A DNA stretch of 64,000 bases, from positions 108,564-172,563 of the forward strand of contig NZ_SDSD01000007.1 in assembly GCF_004798965.1 (NCBI RefSeq), read 5' to 3'. Made by a program: the position numbers and the translations under genes. Under the pieces are notes generated by a model. That model was not told where the DNA came from. It saw only the letters and a list, made by a program, of their open reading frames with translations, and searched no databases. The stretch is from Onishia niordana (GTDB taxonomy: Bacteria; Pseudomonadota; Gammaproteobacteria; Pseudomonadales; Halomonadaceae). Shown here piece by piece: positions 1 through 10,735 of this stretch (position 1 is the first letter of the stretch; every line of letters begins with the position of its first letter).

Positions 1-1344
1 AAGAAACCCGAGGAGATGGCCAAGCAGCGCGCCGGCTTCATGGAGGGGTGTGCGGACAACGGCATCGACAAGGACCTGGCGGGCAATATCTTCGACCTGG
101 TGGAAAAGTTCGCCGGCTATGGCTTCAACAAGTCGCACTCGGCGGCCTACGCGCTGGTTTCCTACCAGACCGCCTGGCTCAAGGCTCACTACCCGGGTCC
201 CTTCATGGCGGCGGTGATGTCTACCGAGATGGACAACCTCGACAAGGTGGTACCGCTGATCGAGGAATGCCGCCACCAGGGGCTGACCGTGACCCCGCCG
301 GACGTCAATGTCGGCGGCTACAAGTTCACCGTCGATACCGAGGGGCGCGTGGTCTATGGTCTCGGTGCCATCCGCGGCGTCGGTGAGGGCCCGATCGGTG
401 CCATCGTCGAGGCCCGCGAGGAGGGCGGCGCCTTCAGCGACCTGTTCGACTTCTGTCGCCGGGTCGACCCCAAGCGCATGAACAAGCGCACGCTCGAGGC
501 GCTGATTCGCTCCGGGGCGCTGGATAACCTGGGCGCGGCCCGCGCGGTACTCACTGCCTCCATGGAAGCGGCCCTGAAGGCCGCGTCCCAGAATCTCGCC
601 AATCAGAACCAGGGCATGATGGACATGTTCGGTGAAGCGTTTAACGAGGAGGAAGCCGGTGATGTCTATGCCGACTACCGCCGCGTGCGCGACTGGACCG
701 ACAAGGAGCGCCTGGCCGGCGAAAAGGACACCCTGGGGCTCTACCTGACCGGGCACCCGATCGATGAATACGAGCAGGAGCTTTCCCGCTTCGTCTCGAC
801 CCGTATCAGCGAGCTCACGCCGTCTCGTGAGCCCCAGCGGGTGGCCGGCCTGGTGGTGGCGATGCGTACCATGAAGTCCAAGCGTGGCGACACCATGGCC
901 TTCGTGACTCTCGATGATCGTACCGGGCGTATCGAGGCCTCGCTGTTTGGCGAGCTTTATGAGCGCCTGCGGGGGCGGCTGGAGGCCGACCAGGTGATGA
1001 TCGTCGAGGGCGAGGTCTCAAGCGACGATTATTCCGGTGGCCTGCGTCTGCGCGGCAAGGATGTGACGCCGATGGTCGAGGCGCGTACCCGCTTCGGCCA
1101 GGCCGTGGAACTCGCCGTTGACGGTGCGGCCGCCAACGGGAAGCTGATCGACAGCCTGCGTGATAGCCTGACGCCCTATCGTGATGCCAACGGCCTGCCG
1201 GTGCGTCTCAAGTACCGCAATGCCGAGGCGACCGGCTGGCTTGAGCTGGCCGACGAGTGGAAGGTGGCGCCCTCGGACGAGCTGATGATCGCCCTGCGCG
1301 ATGTTCAGGGCCAGGATGGTGTGCGCCTCAAGTACCGGCGTTGA
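1..1344 (+). CDS. dnaE: DNA polymerase III alpha subunit, C-terminal part (5' end outside window)
   Basis: This is the last 447 residues of the replicative polymerase catalytic subunit. The frame is already open at base 1, so the PHP and catalytic palm domains lie before the window. What is visible is the end of the fingers region (KSHSAAYALVSYQTAWLKAH near residue 44), a helix-hairpin-helix segment (RMNKRTLEALIRSGALDNLG near residue 160), and an OB-fold nucleic-acid-binding domain (VAGLVVAMRTMKSKRGDTMA near residue 285). The tail that follows normally contacts the clamp and the tau subunit. dnaE followed by accA and tilS is the usual gammaproteobacterial order. The 162-base gap to accA shows no convincing terminator, so co-transcription is possible. 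Identification is secure. Confidence 0.97.
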   Translation, partial: KKPEEMAKQRAGFMEGCADNGIDKDLAGNIFDLVEKFAGYGFNKSHSAAYALVSYQTAWLKAHYPGPFMAAVMSTEMDNLDKVVPLIEECRHQGLTVTPPDVNVGGYKFTVDTEGRVVYGLGAIRGVGEGPIGAIVEAREEGGAFSDLFDFCRRVDPKRMNKRTLEALIRSGALDNLGAARAVLTASMEAALKAASQNLANQNQGMMDMFGEAFNEEEAGDVYADYRRVRDWTDKERLAGEKDTLGLYLTGHPIDEYEQELSRFVSTRISELTPSREPQRVAGLVVAMRTMKSKRGDTMAFVTLDDRTGRIEASLFGELYERLRGRLEADQVMIVEGEVSSDDYSGGLRLRGKDVTPMVEARTRFGQAVELAVDGAAANGKLIDSLRDSLTPYRDANGLPVRLKYRNAEATGWLELADEWKVAPSDELMIALRDVQGQDGVRLKYRR

Positions 1345-1506
1345 CGCATCTCCCATGAAGGTCGCCGGTGGCAGGGCGAGGAGGCGCCTTGCGCCGGACA
1401 GACAAGCTGCGATAATGAGCGGCTATATCGTTGATCGTTCCTTTTTTACGTTTTCCGCGACAGCCGTGGCCTCCAGGCTGCCCCGATTGCTAATAAGCTG
1501 AAGCCT

Positions 1507-2460
1507 ATGAACCCCAATTATCTGGATTTCGAACAGCCCATTGCCGAGTTGCAGGCGAAGATCGAGGAACTGCGGCTAGTCGGCAACGACAGCAAGATCA
1601 ATATCAATGAAGAGGTGGCCAAGCTCCAGGAGAAGAGCAAGAAGCTCACCGAGTCGATCTTCAAGGATCTTTCGGCCTGGCAGGTGTCGCAGCTGTCGCG
1701 CCATCCGCAGCGCCCTTACACCCTCGACTATCTCGAGCACGTTTTTACCGACTTCGACGAACTGCACGGCGATCGCCATTTCGCCGACGACGCGGCACTG
1801 GTTGGCGGCGTGGCCCGTCTCGACGACAAGCCGGTGATGGTCATCGGTCATCAGAAGGGGCGTGACGTCAAGGAGAAGGTGCGTCGCAACTTCGGCATGC
1901 CGCGCCCTGAAGGTTACCGCAAGGCGTGTCGCCTGATGGAAATGGCTGAGCGCTTCAAGATGCCGGTGCTGACCTTTATCGATACCCCTGGCGCCTATCC
2001 GGGTATCGATGCCGAGGAGCGCGGCCAGTCCGAGGCTATCGCCTACAACCTCGCGGTGATGTCGCGGCTCAAGACGCCGATCATTTCCACCGTGGTCGGT
2101 GAGGGGGGATCTGGCGGTGCGCTGGCCATCGGGGTCTGTGACGAGTTGCAGATGCTGCAGTACTCCACCTATTCGGTGATCTCCCCGGAAGGCTGCGCCT
2201 CCATCCTGTGGAAGAGTTCCGACCGCGCCTCTGAAGCCGCCCATGCCATGGGCATTACCGCCGAGCGGCTGCAGGAGCTGGGCTTCGTCGATTCCTTGAT
2301 CAAGGAACCGCTGGGTGGCGCGCATCGTCATCCGGTGCAGACCTCCGAGCGGATCAAGGCCTCGCTGATCGAGAGTCTCGACCGCCTGAACGGCCTAGAC
2401 ACCGATGCCCTCCTTGAGCGGCGTTATCAGCGCCTGATGAGCTACGGCGCTCCGGTCTAA
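1507..2460 (+). CDS. accA: Acetyl-CoA carboxylase carboxyltransferase subunit alpha
   Basis: AccA forms the alpha2beta2 carboxyltransferase with AccD. It moves the carboxyl group from biotin on AccB to acetyl-CoA, giving malonyl-CoA for fatty acid synthesis in the cytoplasm. The 317-residue length is normal for the family. The N-terminus ([16 protein letters not shown]) is the conserved helical segment that packs on AccD. The glycine-rich active-site loop [12 protein letters not shown] lies near residue 200, and the crotonase-fold motif [10 protein letters not shown] near residue 156. It sits between dnaE and tilS, as in Pseudomonas and E. coli. The start is the first ATG and gives the canonical N-terminus. 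Confidence 0.98.
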   Translation: MNPNYLDFEQPIAELQAKIEELRLVGNDSKININEEVAKLQEKSKKLTESIFKDLSAWQVSQLSRHPQRPYTLDYLEHVFTDFDELHGDRHFADDAALVGGVARLDDKPVMVIGHQKGRDVKEKVRRNFGMPRPEGYRKACRLMEMAERFKMPVLTFIDTPGAYPGIDAEERGQSEAIAYNLAVMSRLKTPIISTVVGEGGSGGALAIGVCDELQMLQYSTYSVISPEGCASILWKSSDRASEAAHAMGITAERLQELGFVDSLIKEPLGGAHRHPVQTSERIKASLIESLDRLNGLDTDALLERRYQRLMSYGAPV

Positions 2461-2501
2461 CGACGCGTGCTGCACGCGAAGAGGCTGCTGACTGGGAGAT
2501 A

Positions 2502-3785
2502 ATGGCCATGTCCCTGCAAGCCTTGATTGATGACGCCCTGGCGGAGACCCCGCCGGGGCGTCGCGTTTGGGTGGCGCTTTCCGGCGGGCTCGACTCGAGC
2601 CTGCTGCTGACCCTGGCCGCCCGGGCGGCGCACCGCCATCCTCGCCCGCTTTACGCCCTGCACGTCGATCATGGCCTGCAGGACGCGTCATGCGCATTTG
2701 TGGAACACTGCCGCCGTCTCTGTTCACATCTCGGCGTGCCGCTGTTCGTCGAGCGAGTCTGTGTCGACATGACCACCGGGCGAGGGCTTGAGGCCGCCGC
2801 CCGCGAGGCGCGCTACGCGGCCTTCGCCGCTCGGCTGACCGCGGGCGATACCCTGTGGCTTGCCCAGCATCGTCGCGATCAGGCCGAGACCTTCCTGCTG
2901 GCCGCCCTGCGGGGTAGCGGCGTGCGAGGGCTGGGGGCGATGCCGGCATGGCGGGAGTGGGCCGGCATGCGCCTGGCTCGGCCGCTGCGTGATCTGTCCC
3001 GGGCGAACCTCATGTGTGAGGCCGAGGCCATGGGGCTTGAGTGGGTCGAGGACCCGAGCAACCAGAATGAAGGGCTGGATCGTAATTTCTTGCGCCGTCA
3101 GGTGCTGCCACTGCTCGAGTCCCGCTGGCCAGCCGCCGAGGCGAGTCTGGCGAAGAGTGCCTCGCTCGCCGGCGAAGCGGATAGCCTTCTCGGTGAACTG
3201 GCGGCTCTGGACCTGAGCGCCTGTGGTGATACCCCTGGTCGGTTAGCGCTGTCGGTGCTGCGCGCATTAAGCGCGCCGCGTCGGCGCCTGCTGATTCGCT
3301 ATGCCTGCCAGCGGCTGGCCTTGCCCACCCCACCGGCAGGGCGTTTGTCAGCCCTCGATGAACAGCTCACTGCCCAGCGTGATGCTCAGGTGCATGTGGC
3401 CTGGCCAGGCGCAGAAGCCCGTTGCTGGCGCGAGGTGCTTTATCTGCAGCAGCCTTTGGATGACCTGCCGGCGGATTGGCAGGCCGAGTGGGACGGACAG
3501 GCACGATTGGCATCACCGCTTGGGCAGCATGGAATGCGTCTTGAGGGGGGAGGCGGCTGCTATCAGGTGCGGCCGCGTCAGGGTGGCGAGGTGTTGCACC
3601 TGCCCAAGCGCGGTCGGCGCGATCTCAAACGCCTTCTGCAGGAAGCAGAGCTTCCGCCCTGGCAGCGCCAAGCAATTCTGGTGGTGTGGGACGCAGACAC
3701 GGTGGCGGCGGTGTTCGAGCCCCGAGCGCCGGCCGTGCTGGCGGCGTCACAGGGCTATTCGGCCAAGACTTGGCCAGCCGAATAG
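2502..3785 (+). CDS. tilS: tRNA(Ile)-lysidine synthetase
   Basis: TilS joins lysine to C34 of the tRNA-Ile2 anticodon (CAU) using ATP, so that the tRNA reads AUA instead of AUG. The N-type ATP pyrophosphatase P-loop SGGLDSS is at residues 27-33. The catalytic domain follows (HVDHGLQDAS, then RRDQAETFLLAALRGSGVRG), and a C-terminal TilS domain begins near residue 340. Length (427 residues) is typical. The gene starts 41 bases after accA. A GGGAG ribosome site lies only 3 bases before the first ATG but 9 bases before a second in-frame ATG at 2508, so the true start may be 2508. Confidence 0.95.
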   Translation: MAMSLQALIDDALAETPPGRRVWVALSGGLDSSLLLTLAARAAHRHPRPLYALHVDHGLQDASCAFVEHCRRLCSHLGVPLFVERVCVDMTTGRGLEAAAREARYAAFAARLTAGDTLWLAQHRRDQAETFLLAALRGSGVRGLGAMPAWREWAGMRLARPLRDLSRANLMCEAEAMGLEWVEDPSNQNEGLDRNFLRRQVLPLLESRWPAAEASLAKSASLAGEADSLLGELAALDLSACGDTPGRLALSVLRALSAPRRRLLIRYACQRLALPTPPAGRLSALDEQLTAQRDAQVHVAWPGAEARCWREVLYLQQPLDDLPADWQAEWDGQARLASPLGQHGMRLEGGGGCYQVRPRQGGEVLHLPKRGRRDLKRLLQEAELPPWQRQAILVVWDADTVAAVFEPRAPAVLAASQGYSAKTWPAE

Positions 3786-3821
3786 CGTCGGGGCCGGCTA
3801 AAAAAGGGGAGGGCCTTAAGC

Positions 3822-3837
3822 GGCGTCCTCGGACGCC
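3822..3837. terminator. Short hairpin between convergent tilS and ppx
   Basis: GGCGTCC (3822-3828) pairs perfectly with GGACGCC (3831-3837) in the 60-base gap between two convergent genes. There is no T-run on either side, so its role as a terminator is inferred from position only. Confidence 0.35.
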
Positions 3838-3845
3838 ACTGGCAC

Positions 3846-5393
3846 CTAGGCGGTGACGGTGTCCAGTGTCTCGATGGTAAGCGTAAAGCCTGCCGAACGC
3901 TGATACTCCTGTTCCTGCTCCAGATCATTGACCAGTAGCGCCTGCTCGGCGAGCTCGGGACTCAGCGACAGCGACAACTGTTCGCCATCGGCGGTCAGGC
4001 TAAACTCAGTCGGTGGCTGCTCGGGGCGAGAGTGGTTGAGGATGACGGCCAGGCGCAGCAGTCTTGCCAGGCGACCCAGCGTCGGTCGAACCGAGGCGGG
4101 CAGTGCATCGAGTTCCTTGAGCGGAAACTTGCGCCGGTGGGCACGCACCAGGAAGGCCAGCGCCCGCTGCTCGGGGCGAGACAATCCGGCAAGATCGGAG
4201 TGTGCCAGCAGATAAGCACCGTGGCGATGGAACTGGCTGTGTGAGATGACCAGGCCGATTTCGTGCAGTTGGGCGGCCCAGTCGAGAAATTGGGCGTTGC
4301 TGGCGCTCAGCTGCCAGGCAGCGCCCACCTGTGTCAGACACTGCCGGGCGCTGGCGGCGACCTGGTCGGCCTGACGCGGATCGATCTGGTAGCGGCGACG
4401 CAACCCTTCAAGGGTTTGCAGGCGCGAGTCCTCGGCGGTATTACGTCCGATCATGTCATAGAGCACGCCTTCGCGCAGGGCGCCGTCGGAATAGCGCATC
4501 TGCTCGAGCCCAAAGGCTTCGAAGACCGCCGATAGAACGGCGATACCGGCGGGGAAGACGCTGGCGCGGTCCTCCTTGAGGCCTTCCATCGCGACCTTGT
4601 CGAGCCGCTTCATCTTGATCAGGCGCTTGCGCAGCGCGGTCAGCCCCTTGCGATCGATGATGCCCTCTGTGCCCTGGCCGCTGGCGGCCAGTACGGCGGC
4701 GGCAGCCTTGATGGTGCCGCTAGAGCCGACCGGGTCGGCCCAGCCGAGTTCCTCGAAGGGGCGGCGAATGTTGGCAAGCTCGGACAAGGCGGCAAGCTCT
4801 GCCTTGCGGAAGCGTTTTTCGGTGATCTCGCCGTCGGCGAAGAAGCGCTTGGTGAAGGTCACGCACCCCATCTCGAGGCTCTCGAGCGCCAGGGGTTCGA
4901 AGTGCTCGCCGATAATGAATTCGGTCGAGCCGCCACCGATGTCGACGATCAGGCGCCGGCCGTGCACTTCTGCCAGGGCATGGGCCGCGCCGAGATAGAT
5001 CAGGCGAGCTTCCTCGCGCCCGGCGATGATCTCGATGTCTTGACCCAGCAGCGCCTCGGCACGCTCGATCAACACCTGGCTGTTGGTGGCGGCGCGCAGC
5101 GCGTTGGTGCCGACCACCCGGAGCTGGGTATTGGGTGTTTCCTCGAGGAAGGGCGCGAAGCGGGCCAGGCAATCCAGCGCGCGTTGCATGGCGTCTTCGG
5201 TCAGGGCGCCCTCATCATCAAGACCGGCCCCCAGCTGGACCTTCTCGCCAAGCTTGGCAACGACTTGGAGCTGTCCGTCGACCTGGTTGGCGACCAATAG
5301 GTGAAAGCTGTTGGAGCCCAGATCGATAGCGGCCAGACGCTGTGGTGAGGCCGCGCTGTCCGGCGTATCGCCGAAGCCTGGATGGTTGCTCAT
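3846..5393 (-). CDS. ppx: Exopolyphosphatase (Ppx/GppA family)
   Basis: Ppx hydrolyses terminal phosphates from inorganic polyphosphate. The paralogue GppA acts on pppGpp, so some activity on that substrate is possible. The first ASKHA ATP-binding motif, LAAIDLGSNSFHLLVA, is near residue 20, and IVDIGGGSTEFIIG near residue 140 is the second phosphate loop. The C-terminal third has the helical HD-type domain of long proteobacterial Ppx proteins. I chose the ATG at 5393 (MSNHPGFGD) because AAGGGA lies 6 bases upstream. A TTG 10 codons earlier lacks such a site. The polyphosphate kinase gene lies about 8 kb away in this window. The gene diverges from rho. Confidence 0.94.
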   Translation of the reverse strand: MSNHPGFGDTPDSAASPQRLAAIDLGSNSFHLLVANQVDGQLQVVAKLGEKVQLGAGLDDEGALTEDAMQRALDCLARFAPFLEETPNTQLRVVGTNALRAATNSQVLIERAEALLGQDIEIIAGREEARLIYLGAAHALAEVHGRRLIVDIGGGSTEFIIGEHFEPLALESLEMGCVTFTKRFFADGEITEKRFRKAELAALSELANIRRPFEELGWADPVGSSGTIKAAAAVLAASGQGTEGIIDRKGLTALRKRLIKMKRLDKVAMEGLKEDRASVFPAGIAVLSAVFEAFGLEQMRYSDGALREGVLYDMIGRNTAEDSRLQTLEGLRRRYQIDPRQADQVAASARQCLTQVGAAWQLSASNAQFLDWAAQLHEIGLVISHSQFHRHGAYLLAHSDLAGLSRPEQRALAFLVRAHRRKFPLKELDALPASVRPTLGRLARLLRLAVILNHSRPEQPPTEFSLTADGEQLSLSLSPELAEQALLVNDLEQEQEYQRSAGFTLTIETLDTVTA

Positions 5394-5857
5394 GAAGGAT
5401 CCCTTGGCGTTGCTTGGCCTCAAGGTTGCGTCTCGCCCAGGGGGTTGTCAATTGCCGACATGGAAGGTGACGTCACGGGGGGCTTGCGTTTGCCGATTCG
5501 CTTGACTAACATCGAATCGTTCGCCTGTTCCGAATACTTCCCGACTGCTTCACGGTGACCGCTAACGGCATCTCACGCCGCGGTCATACTCCAAGTCGTC
5601 AGTCAGCCCGCTGATTCCTCGCGATGACGCTTCGCCATCATGACTAGCTATTCAGGCGACACGAATACGGCTACATGAACAGCGCTTCCCTCTAGTTCGA
5701 TATCGTCCCAGGCTTCCCCGCAAGCAGCGGGCGGCTGATTATATATCGAGAGTGGATGATCCAGGGCTCTGAACGCACCACGCGGCGCATTGTTACCGCC
5801 TCCTGTCGTTTCCCGGCTTTGTTGCCACGCTGACACGAGCTATTTCTGATCAAACCG
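5394..5857. promoter_or_regulatory. 464-base ppx/rho intergenic region, probable rho leader
   Basis: No protein gene is supported here. The region separates divergent ppx and rho and must carry both promoters. rho mRNAs usually have a long leader used for autogenous Rho-dependent control, and the length fits that. An AT-rich stretch (ATTATATAT, about 5738-5746) is a possible promoter element about 110 bases before rho. I could not define a convincing -35/-10 pair. The thioredoxin gene that often sits directly upstream of rho is absent. Confidence 0.4.
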
Positions 5858-7117
<1,260 letters not shown>

Positions 7118-7305
7118 TGCGAGCCTGCTGCGCGTGACGACGCGACGTTGAAATTGGCCGGCGTGCCCGCCCAACCAGGCGGCAGGCCAGCTTACGTAGA
7201 CGCCGCGACGCCGATGCGGTTCAGCGTTCGGTACGATCTGTTAATGACCCCGAGGGGCGGCATGCTATGCTGCCCTTTTTGTCGTTTTGGGAGCGCAAAA
7301 ACCGC

Positions 7306-8799
7306 ATGAAGTATAAGGACTTGCGTGAGTTCATCGCTGCCCTGGAGGCGCAAGGGGAGCTTCAGCGTGTGACGGCCGAGGTGGATCCCTATCTCGAGAT
7401 CACCGAAATCTGTGACCGCACCCTCAAGGCCGGCGGGCCGGCGCTCCTGTTCGAGAACGTCAAGGGGCACGACATGCCGTTGCTCGGCAACCTGTTCGGC
7501 ACGCCGCGTCGGGTGGCGCTGGGCATGGGACAGGAATCGGTGACCGCGCTGCGCGAAGTCGGCAAGCTGCTGGCCTTCCTCAAGGAACCCGACCCGCCCA
7601 AGGGCTTTCGAGATGCCTGGGAGAAGCTGCCGATCTTCAAGCAGGTGATGAGCATGGGGCCCAAGGTGCTCCGCAAGGCGCCGGTGCAGGAGGTGGTGCT
7701 CGAAGGCGAGGCGGTGGATCTCGACCGTATTCCCATTCAGCACTGCTGGCCCGGTGATGCCGCACCGCTGGTCACCTGGGCGCTGGTCGTCACCAAGGGG
7801 CCTCACAAGGAGCGCCAGAATCTCGGCATCTATCGCCAGCAGAAACTCGGCAAGAATCGCCTGATCATGCGCTGGCTCTCGCATCGCGGCGGCGCGCTGG
7901 ATTTCCAGGAATGGCAGGCGGCCCATCCCGGCGAACCCTTCCCGGTCGCGGTGGCCCTGGGCGCCGATCCGGCAACGATCCTTGGCGCGGTAACGCCGGT
8001 GCCGGATACGCTCTCGGAGTACGCCTTCGCCGGGTTGCTGCGCGGTTCGCGCACCGAGCTTGTCAAGTGCGGCCATGCCGAGCTGCAGGTGCCGGCCTCC
8101 AGCGAAATTATCCTCGAGGGCTTCATCTATCCCGATGACATGGCGCCCGAGGGCCCCTACGGCGATCACACCGGCTATTACAACGAGATCGAACATTTCC
8201 CGGTATTCACCGTCGAGCGCATCACGCACCGCCGCGATCCCATCTATCACTCGACCTACACCGGTCGACCGCCCGATGAGCCGGCGATCCTCGGCCTCGC
8301 CCTCAATGAAGTCTTCGTGCCGATCCTGCGCAAGCAGTTCCCGGAGATCGTCGACTTCTATCTGCCGCCCGAAGGCTGTTCCTACCGCATGGCGGTGGTG
8401 ACGATGAAGAAGCAGTACCCGGGGCATGCCAAGCGGGTGATGATGGGGGTATGGAGTTTTCTGCGCCAGTTCATGTACACCAAGTTCGTGGTGGTACTCG
8501 ATGACGATGTCGATGCGCGTAACTGGGAAGACGTGATATGGGCCATCACCACCCGCATGGACCCGGCGCGTGATACGGTAATGGTCGAAAATACGCCCAT
8601 CGACTATCTGGACTTTGCTTCGCCCACCGCAGGGCTTGGCTCCAAGATGGGCATGGACGCGACCAACAAGTGGCCCGGCGAGACCGATCGCGAGTGGGGC
8701 GAGCCGATCGTCATGGATGAAGCCGTCAAGACGCGGGTGGATGATCGCTGGGCCGAGCTGGGCATCACCCTGCCGGTGGGCCCCGCTCCCCGCTCCTGA
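7306..8799 (+). CDS. ubiD: 3-octaprenyl-4-hydroxybenzoate carboxy-lyase
   Basis: UbiD decarboxylates polyprenyl-4-hydroxybenzoate in ubiquinone synthesis, using the prenylated flavin cofactor made by UbiX. The protein reads [20 protein letters not shown] at its start, the hallmark N-terminus, and carries conserved segments such as [14 protein letters not shown] near residue 190 and [13 protein letters not shown] near residue 285. The latter contains the catalytic Glu-Arg-Glu environment of the family. I start it at 7306 rather than at an in-frame ATG 13 codons earlier, because homologues begin here and GGGAG lies about 11 bases upstream. This gives 497 residues. fre follows directly, an arrangement also found in E. 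coli. Confidence 0.96.
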   Translation: MKYKDLREFIAALEAQGELQRVTAEVDPYLEITEICDRTLKAGGPALLFENVKGHDMPLLGNLFGTPRRVALGMGQESVTALREVGKLLAFLKEPDPPKGFRDAWEKLPIFKQVMSMGPKVLRKAPVQEVVLEGEAVDLDRIPIQHCWPGDAAPLVTWALVVTKGPHKERQNLGIYRQQKLGKNRLIMRWLSHRGGALDFQEWQAAHPGEPFPVAVALGADPATILGAVTPVPDTLSEYAFAGLLRGSRTELVKCGHAELQVPASSEIILEGFIYPDDMAPEGPYGDHTGYYNEIEHFPVFTVERITHRRDPIYHSTYTGRPPDEPAILGLALNEVFVPILRKQFPEIVDFYLPPEGCSYRMAVVTMKKQYPGHAKRVMMGVWSFLRQFMYTKFVVVLDDDVDARNWEDVIWAITTRMDPARDTVMVENTPIDYLDFASPTAGLGSKMGMDATNKWPGETDREWGEPIVMDEAVKTRVDDRWAELGITLPVGPAPRS

Positions 8800-8832
8800 C
8801 AACGCCCCACGCTCCTGACTTACGCTCCTGAC
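8791..8832. repeat. Three copies of CGCTCCTGAC over the ubiD stop codon
   Basis: CGCTCCTGAC occurs at 8791-8800, 8810-8819 and 8823-8832. The first copy contains the ubiD stop (CGC TCC TGA). The copies fill most of the ubiD-fre gap and look like a local duplication, not a known regulatory element. Confidence 0.8.
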
Positions 8833-8846
8833 CACGAGAGGCGCTT

Positions 8847-9632
8847 ATGACCGCAAGGACTCTGACCTGCCAAGTGACGGCGGTGGAGGATCTCAATCCC
8901 GATGTTTTCCGGGTGCGCCTGGAAGGGCGCCCCGAGGCGATGGCGCATGCCCCGGGCCAGTACCTGGAGCTCGAGCTGGATGACGACACCTGGGTGCCGT
9001 TCTCGATCGCCAATGCGCATACCGGTGATGGCGCCCTTGAGCTGCATATTCAGCATTGGCCCGAGCGCTCCAATTCGGCTCGCCTGCGTGAACTCATGCA
9101 GCACGCCGCCCATTTGACCCTGCGCGTGCCGAGCGGCGATTGTGTGCTTGACCCTGACAGTCGCCGTCCTTTGCTGCTGGTGGCCGCCGGTACCGGCTTC
9201 GCTCAGATGAAGGCGATCATCGAGGCGGCGCTGCACGAAGACCCTGCGCGCGAGATTGATCTGTGGTGGGCGGCCAAGGAACGTCGCGAGTTCTATCTGG
9301 AGAGCCAGGCGCGGGAGTGGGCCACCCGCTACCCGAACGTGACCTTCCACGGCGTCAGCGAGCAGGGCATGAGCGACGACTTCGCGGCCCCGCACATCCA
9401 GGGCCATGTCGGTCGCATCGATGCGGCGCTGGGCGAGGTTTTGGACGATGTCGATGTCTCAGGCCATGACGTTTACCTGTCCGGCTCGCCGGGCATGGTT
9501 TACGCTTGCGTCGATGTGCTGGCCTCGCTGGGGCTCGAGCCTTCGCGAGTGTTCTCCGATGTCTTCGCCTATGCGCCGCGTGATCCGCTGGTGCCTACCG
9601 TGGGCAGCCTGGTAAGGGCTGGCGGGGCATGA
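8847..9632 (+). CDS. fre: NAD(P)H-flavin reductase
   Basis: This is a ferredoxin-reductase-type flavin reductase that makes free reduced flavin with NAD(P)H. The flavin-binding segment (PGQYLELELDD, then PFSIAN near residue 55) is followed by the nucleotide-binding motif LLLVAAGTGFAQMKAI near residue 112 and the NAD-binding tail (VYLSGSPGMVYACVDVL near residue 212). The 261 residues exceed E. coli Fre by about 30, mainly at the C-terminus. The neighbour ubiD needs prenylated reduced FMN, so supply of reduced flavin to that pathway is a plausible reason for the pairing. The stop overlaps the folM start (ATGA). Confidence 0.9.
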   Translation: MTARTLTCQVTAVEDLNPDVFRVRLEGRPEAMAHAPGQYLELELDDDTWVPFSIANAHTGDGALELHIQHWPERSNSARLRELMQHAAHLTLRVPSGDCVLDPDSRRPLLLVAAGTGFAQMKAIIEAALHEDPAREIDLWWAAKERREFYLESQAREWATRYPNVTFHGVSEQGMSDDFAAPHIQGHVGRIDAALGEVLDDVDVSGHDVYLSGSPGMVYACVDVLASLGLEPSRVFSDVFAYAPRDPLVPTVGSLVRAGGA

Positions 9633-10342
9633 GTGCGGCCCCGATCCTGATTACCGGTGGGGCGCAGCGGCTGGGGCGCCACTGCGCCGAGCGGCTGATC
9701 GATGATGGTCATCCGGTGATTATCAGCTATCGTCGTGAGCGTCCTGAGCTCGAGGCCATGCGCGCGAAGGGCATCGAGACCCTGGCGGCGGATTTCTCGA
9801 GCGAGGCGGGCATCCTCGACTTCATCTCGCGGCTCAAGGAGACGACACCAAGGCTGCGGGCCATCGTCCACAACGCCAGTGACTGGGCCCCGGATAGTCG
9901 TGACGATGAAGCGGGTGCCAACTTCGAGCGACTGTTTCGAGTACACATGCAGGCCCCTTATCTGATCAACCTGCATGCTCAGGCGCTGCTCGAGGCTGGC
10001 GATGAACCGCTTGCCGATATCGTGCACATGACCGACTTCGTGGCGGTCAAGGGCTCGAAGAAGCATGCGGCCTATGCGGCGACCAAGGCCGGACTCGACA
10101 ACCTGACGCTCTCGTTTGCTGCCATGTACGCGCCGCGTATCCAGGTCAACGGTATCGCGCCGGCGATGATCATGCTCAACGAGGGTGACGATGAGGCCTA
10201 TGCCCAGAAGGCGCGGGCCAAGTCGGCGATGCAGATGATTCCCGGGCCTGGGGTGATCTACGACAGTCTGCGCTACCTGCTCGATAACCGCTTTGTCACC
10301 GGCGTGACCCTGCCGGTCGATGGCGGTCGGCACTTGCGCTAG
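9629..10342 (+). CDS. folM: Dihydromonapterin reductase (short-chain dehydrogenase)
   Basis: This classical short-chain dehydrogenase most resembles FolM, which reduces dihydromonapterin (and weakly dihydrofolate) with NADPH. The cofactor motif TGGAQRLGRH begins near residue 9, the NAS-type motif (HNASDW) is near residue 87, and the catalytic YAATK is near residue 148. The conserved tail VTLPVDGGRHLR closes the protein. Length (237 residues) matches FolM. The ATG overlaps the fre stop, implying translational coupling. Assignment to FolM rather than another pteridine reductase rests on recalled family features such as the N-terminal PILITGGAQRLG and the RHLR end. Confidence 0.85.
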   Translation: MSAAPILITGGAQRLGRHCAERLIDDGHPVIISYRRERPELEAMRAKGIETLAADFSSEAGILDFISRLKETTPRLRAIVHNASDWAPDSRDDEAGANFERLFRVHMQAPYLINLHAQALLEAGDEPLADIVHMTDFVAVKGSKKHAAYAATKAGLDNLTLSFAAMYAPRIQVNGIAPAMIMLNEGDDEAYAQKARAKSAMQMIPGPGVIYDSLRYLLDNRFVTGVTLPVDGGRHLR

Positions 10343-10381
10343 ACTCTATCTATCCGCTGCGACTCATATTGTGAGGTTCCC

Positions 10382-10507
10382 ATGGCAGAGCACGATCCGC
10401 ACTTCAGTGACGACTCGGGGTTTCTGAGCCTTTTTCTGGGTCTCGTCGTCGTGATTGGCATGGCCGCGCTGCCGGCAACCATCGGCTGGGTACAGTATGT
10501 GGGTTAG
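10382..10507 (+). CDS. 41-residue single-span membrane protein, unknown function
   Basis: I do not recognise this small gene. It encodes 41 residues: an acidic, histidine-containing N-terminus (MAEHDPHFSDDSG), one hydrophobic helix at about residues 14-35 (FLSLFLGLVVVIGMAALPAT) and a short tail ending WVQYVG. A GAGG ribosome site at 10373-10376 lies 5 bases before the ATG, good evidence that it is translated. It starts 39 bases after folM and is followed by a large hairpin at 10574-10610, so it may be the last gene of the ubiD-fre-folM transcript. The predicted orientation is cytoplasmic N-terminus, but this is not certain. Confidence 0.65.
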   Translation: MAEHDPHFSDDSGFLSLFLGLVVVIGMAALPATIGWVQYVG

Positions 10508-10573
10508 GTTTGAGGCCACTGGGCGGCACAAGCTCCAGGAAAGGCCTTTTTCCAGACACTTGGCTTAGCGCCT

Positions 10574-10610
10574 CACGCCCTGACAGGCTTGCCAAGCCCG
10601 TCAGGGCGTG
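10574..10610. terminator. Nested hairpin after the small membrane protein gene
   Basis: CACGCCCTGAC (10574-10584) pairs perfectly with GTCAGGGCGTG (10600-10610), and within the loop GGCTT pairs with AAGCC. No T-run follows, so it may be a weak intrinsic terminator or an RNA-stabilising hairpin at the 3' end of the folM transcript. Confidence 0.5.
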
Positions 10611-10735
10611 TAGGATAATGTTAGGTATGAAGCGTTGTGTGACGTTCTCTTGAATTCCCAACACAAGTGTCGTCGCGCCAACCACTTAGCCATAAGACAT
10701 TTTACATCAGACATCGTTAGCGACCCCGGAGACCC

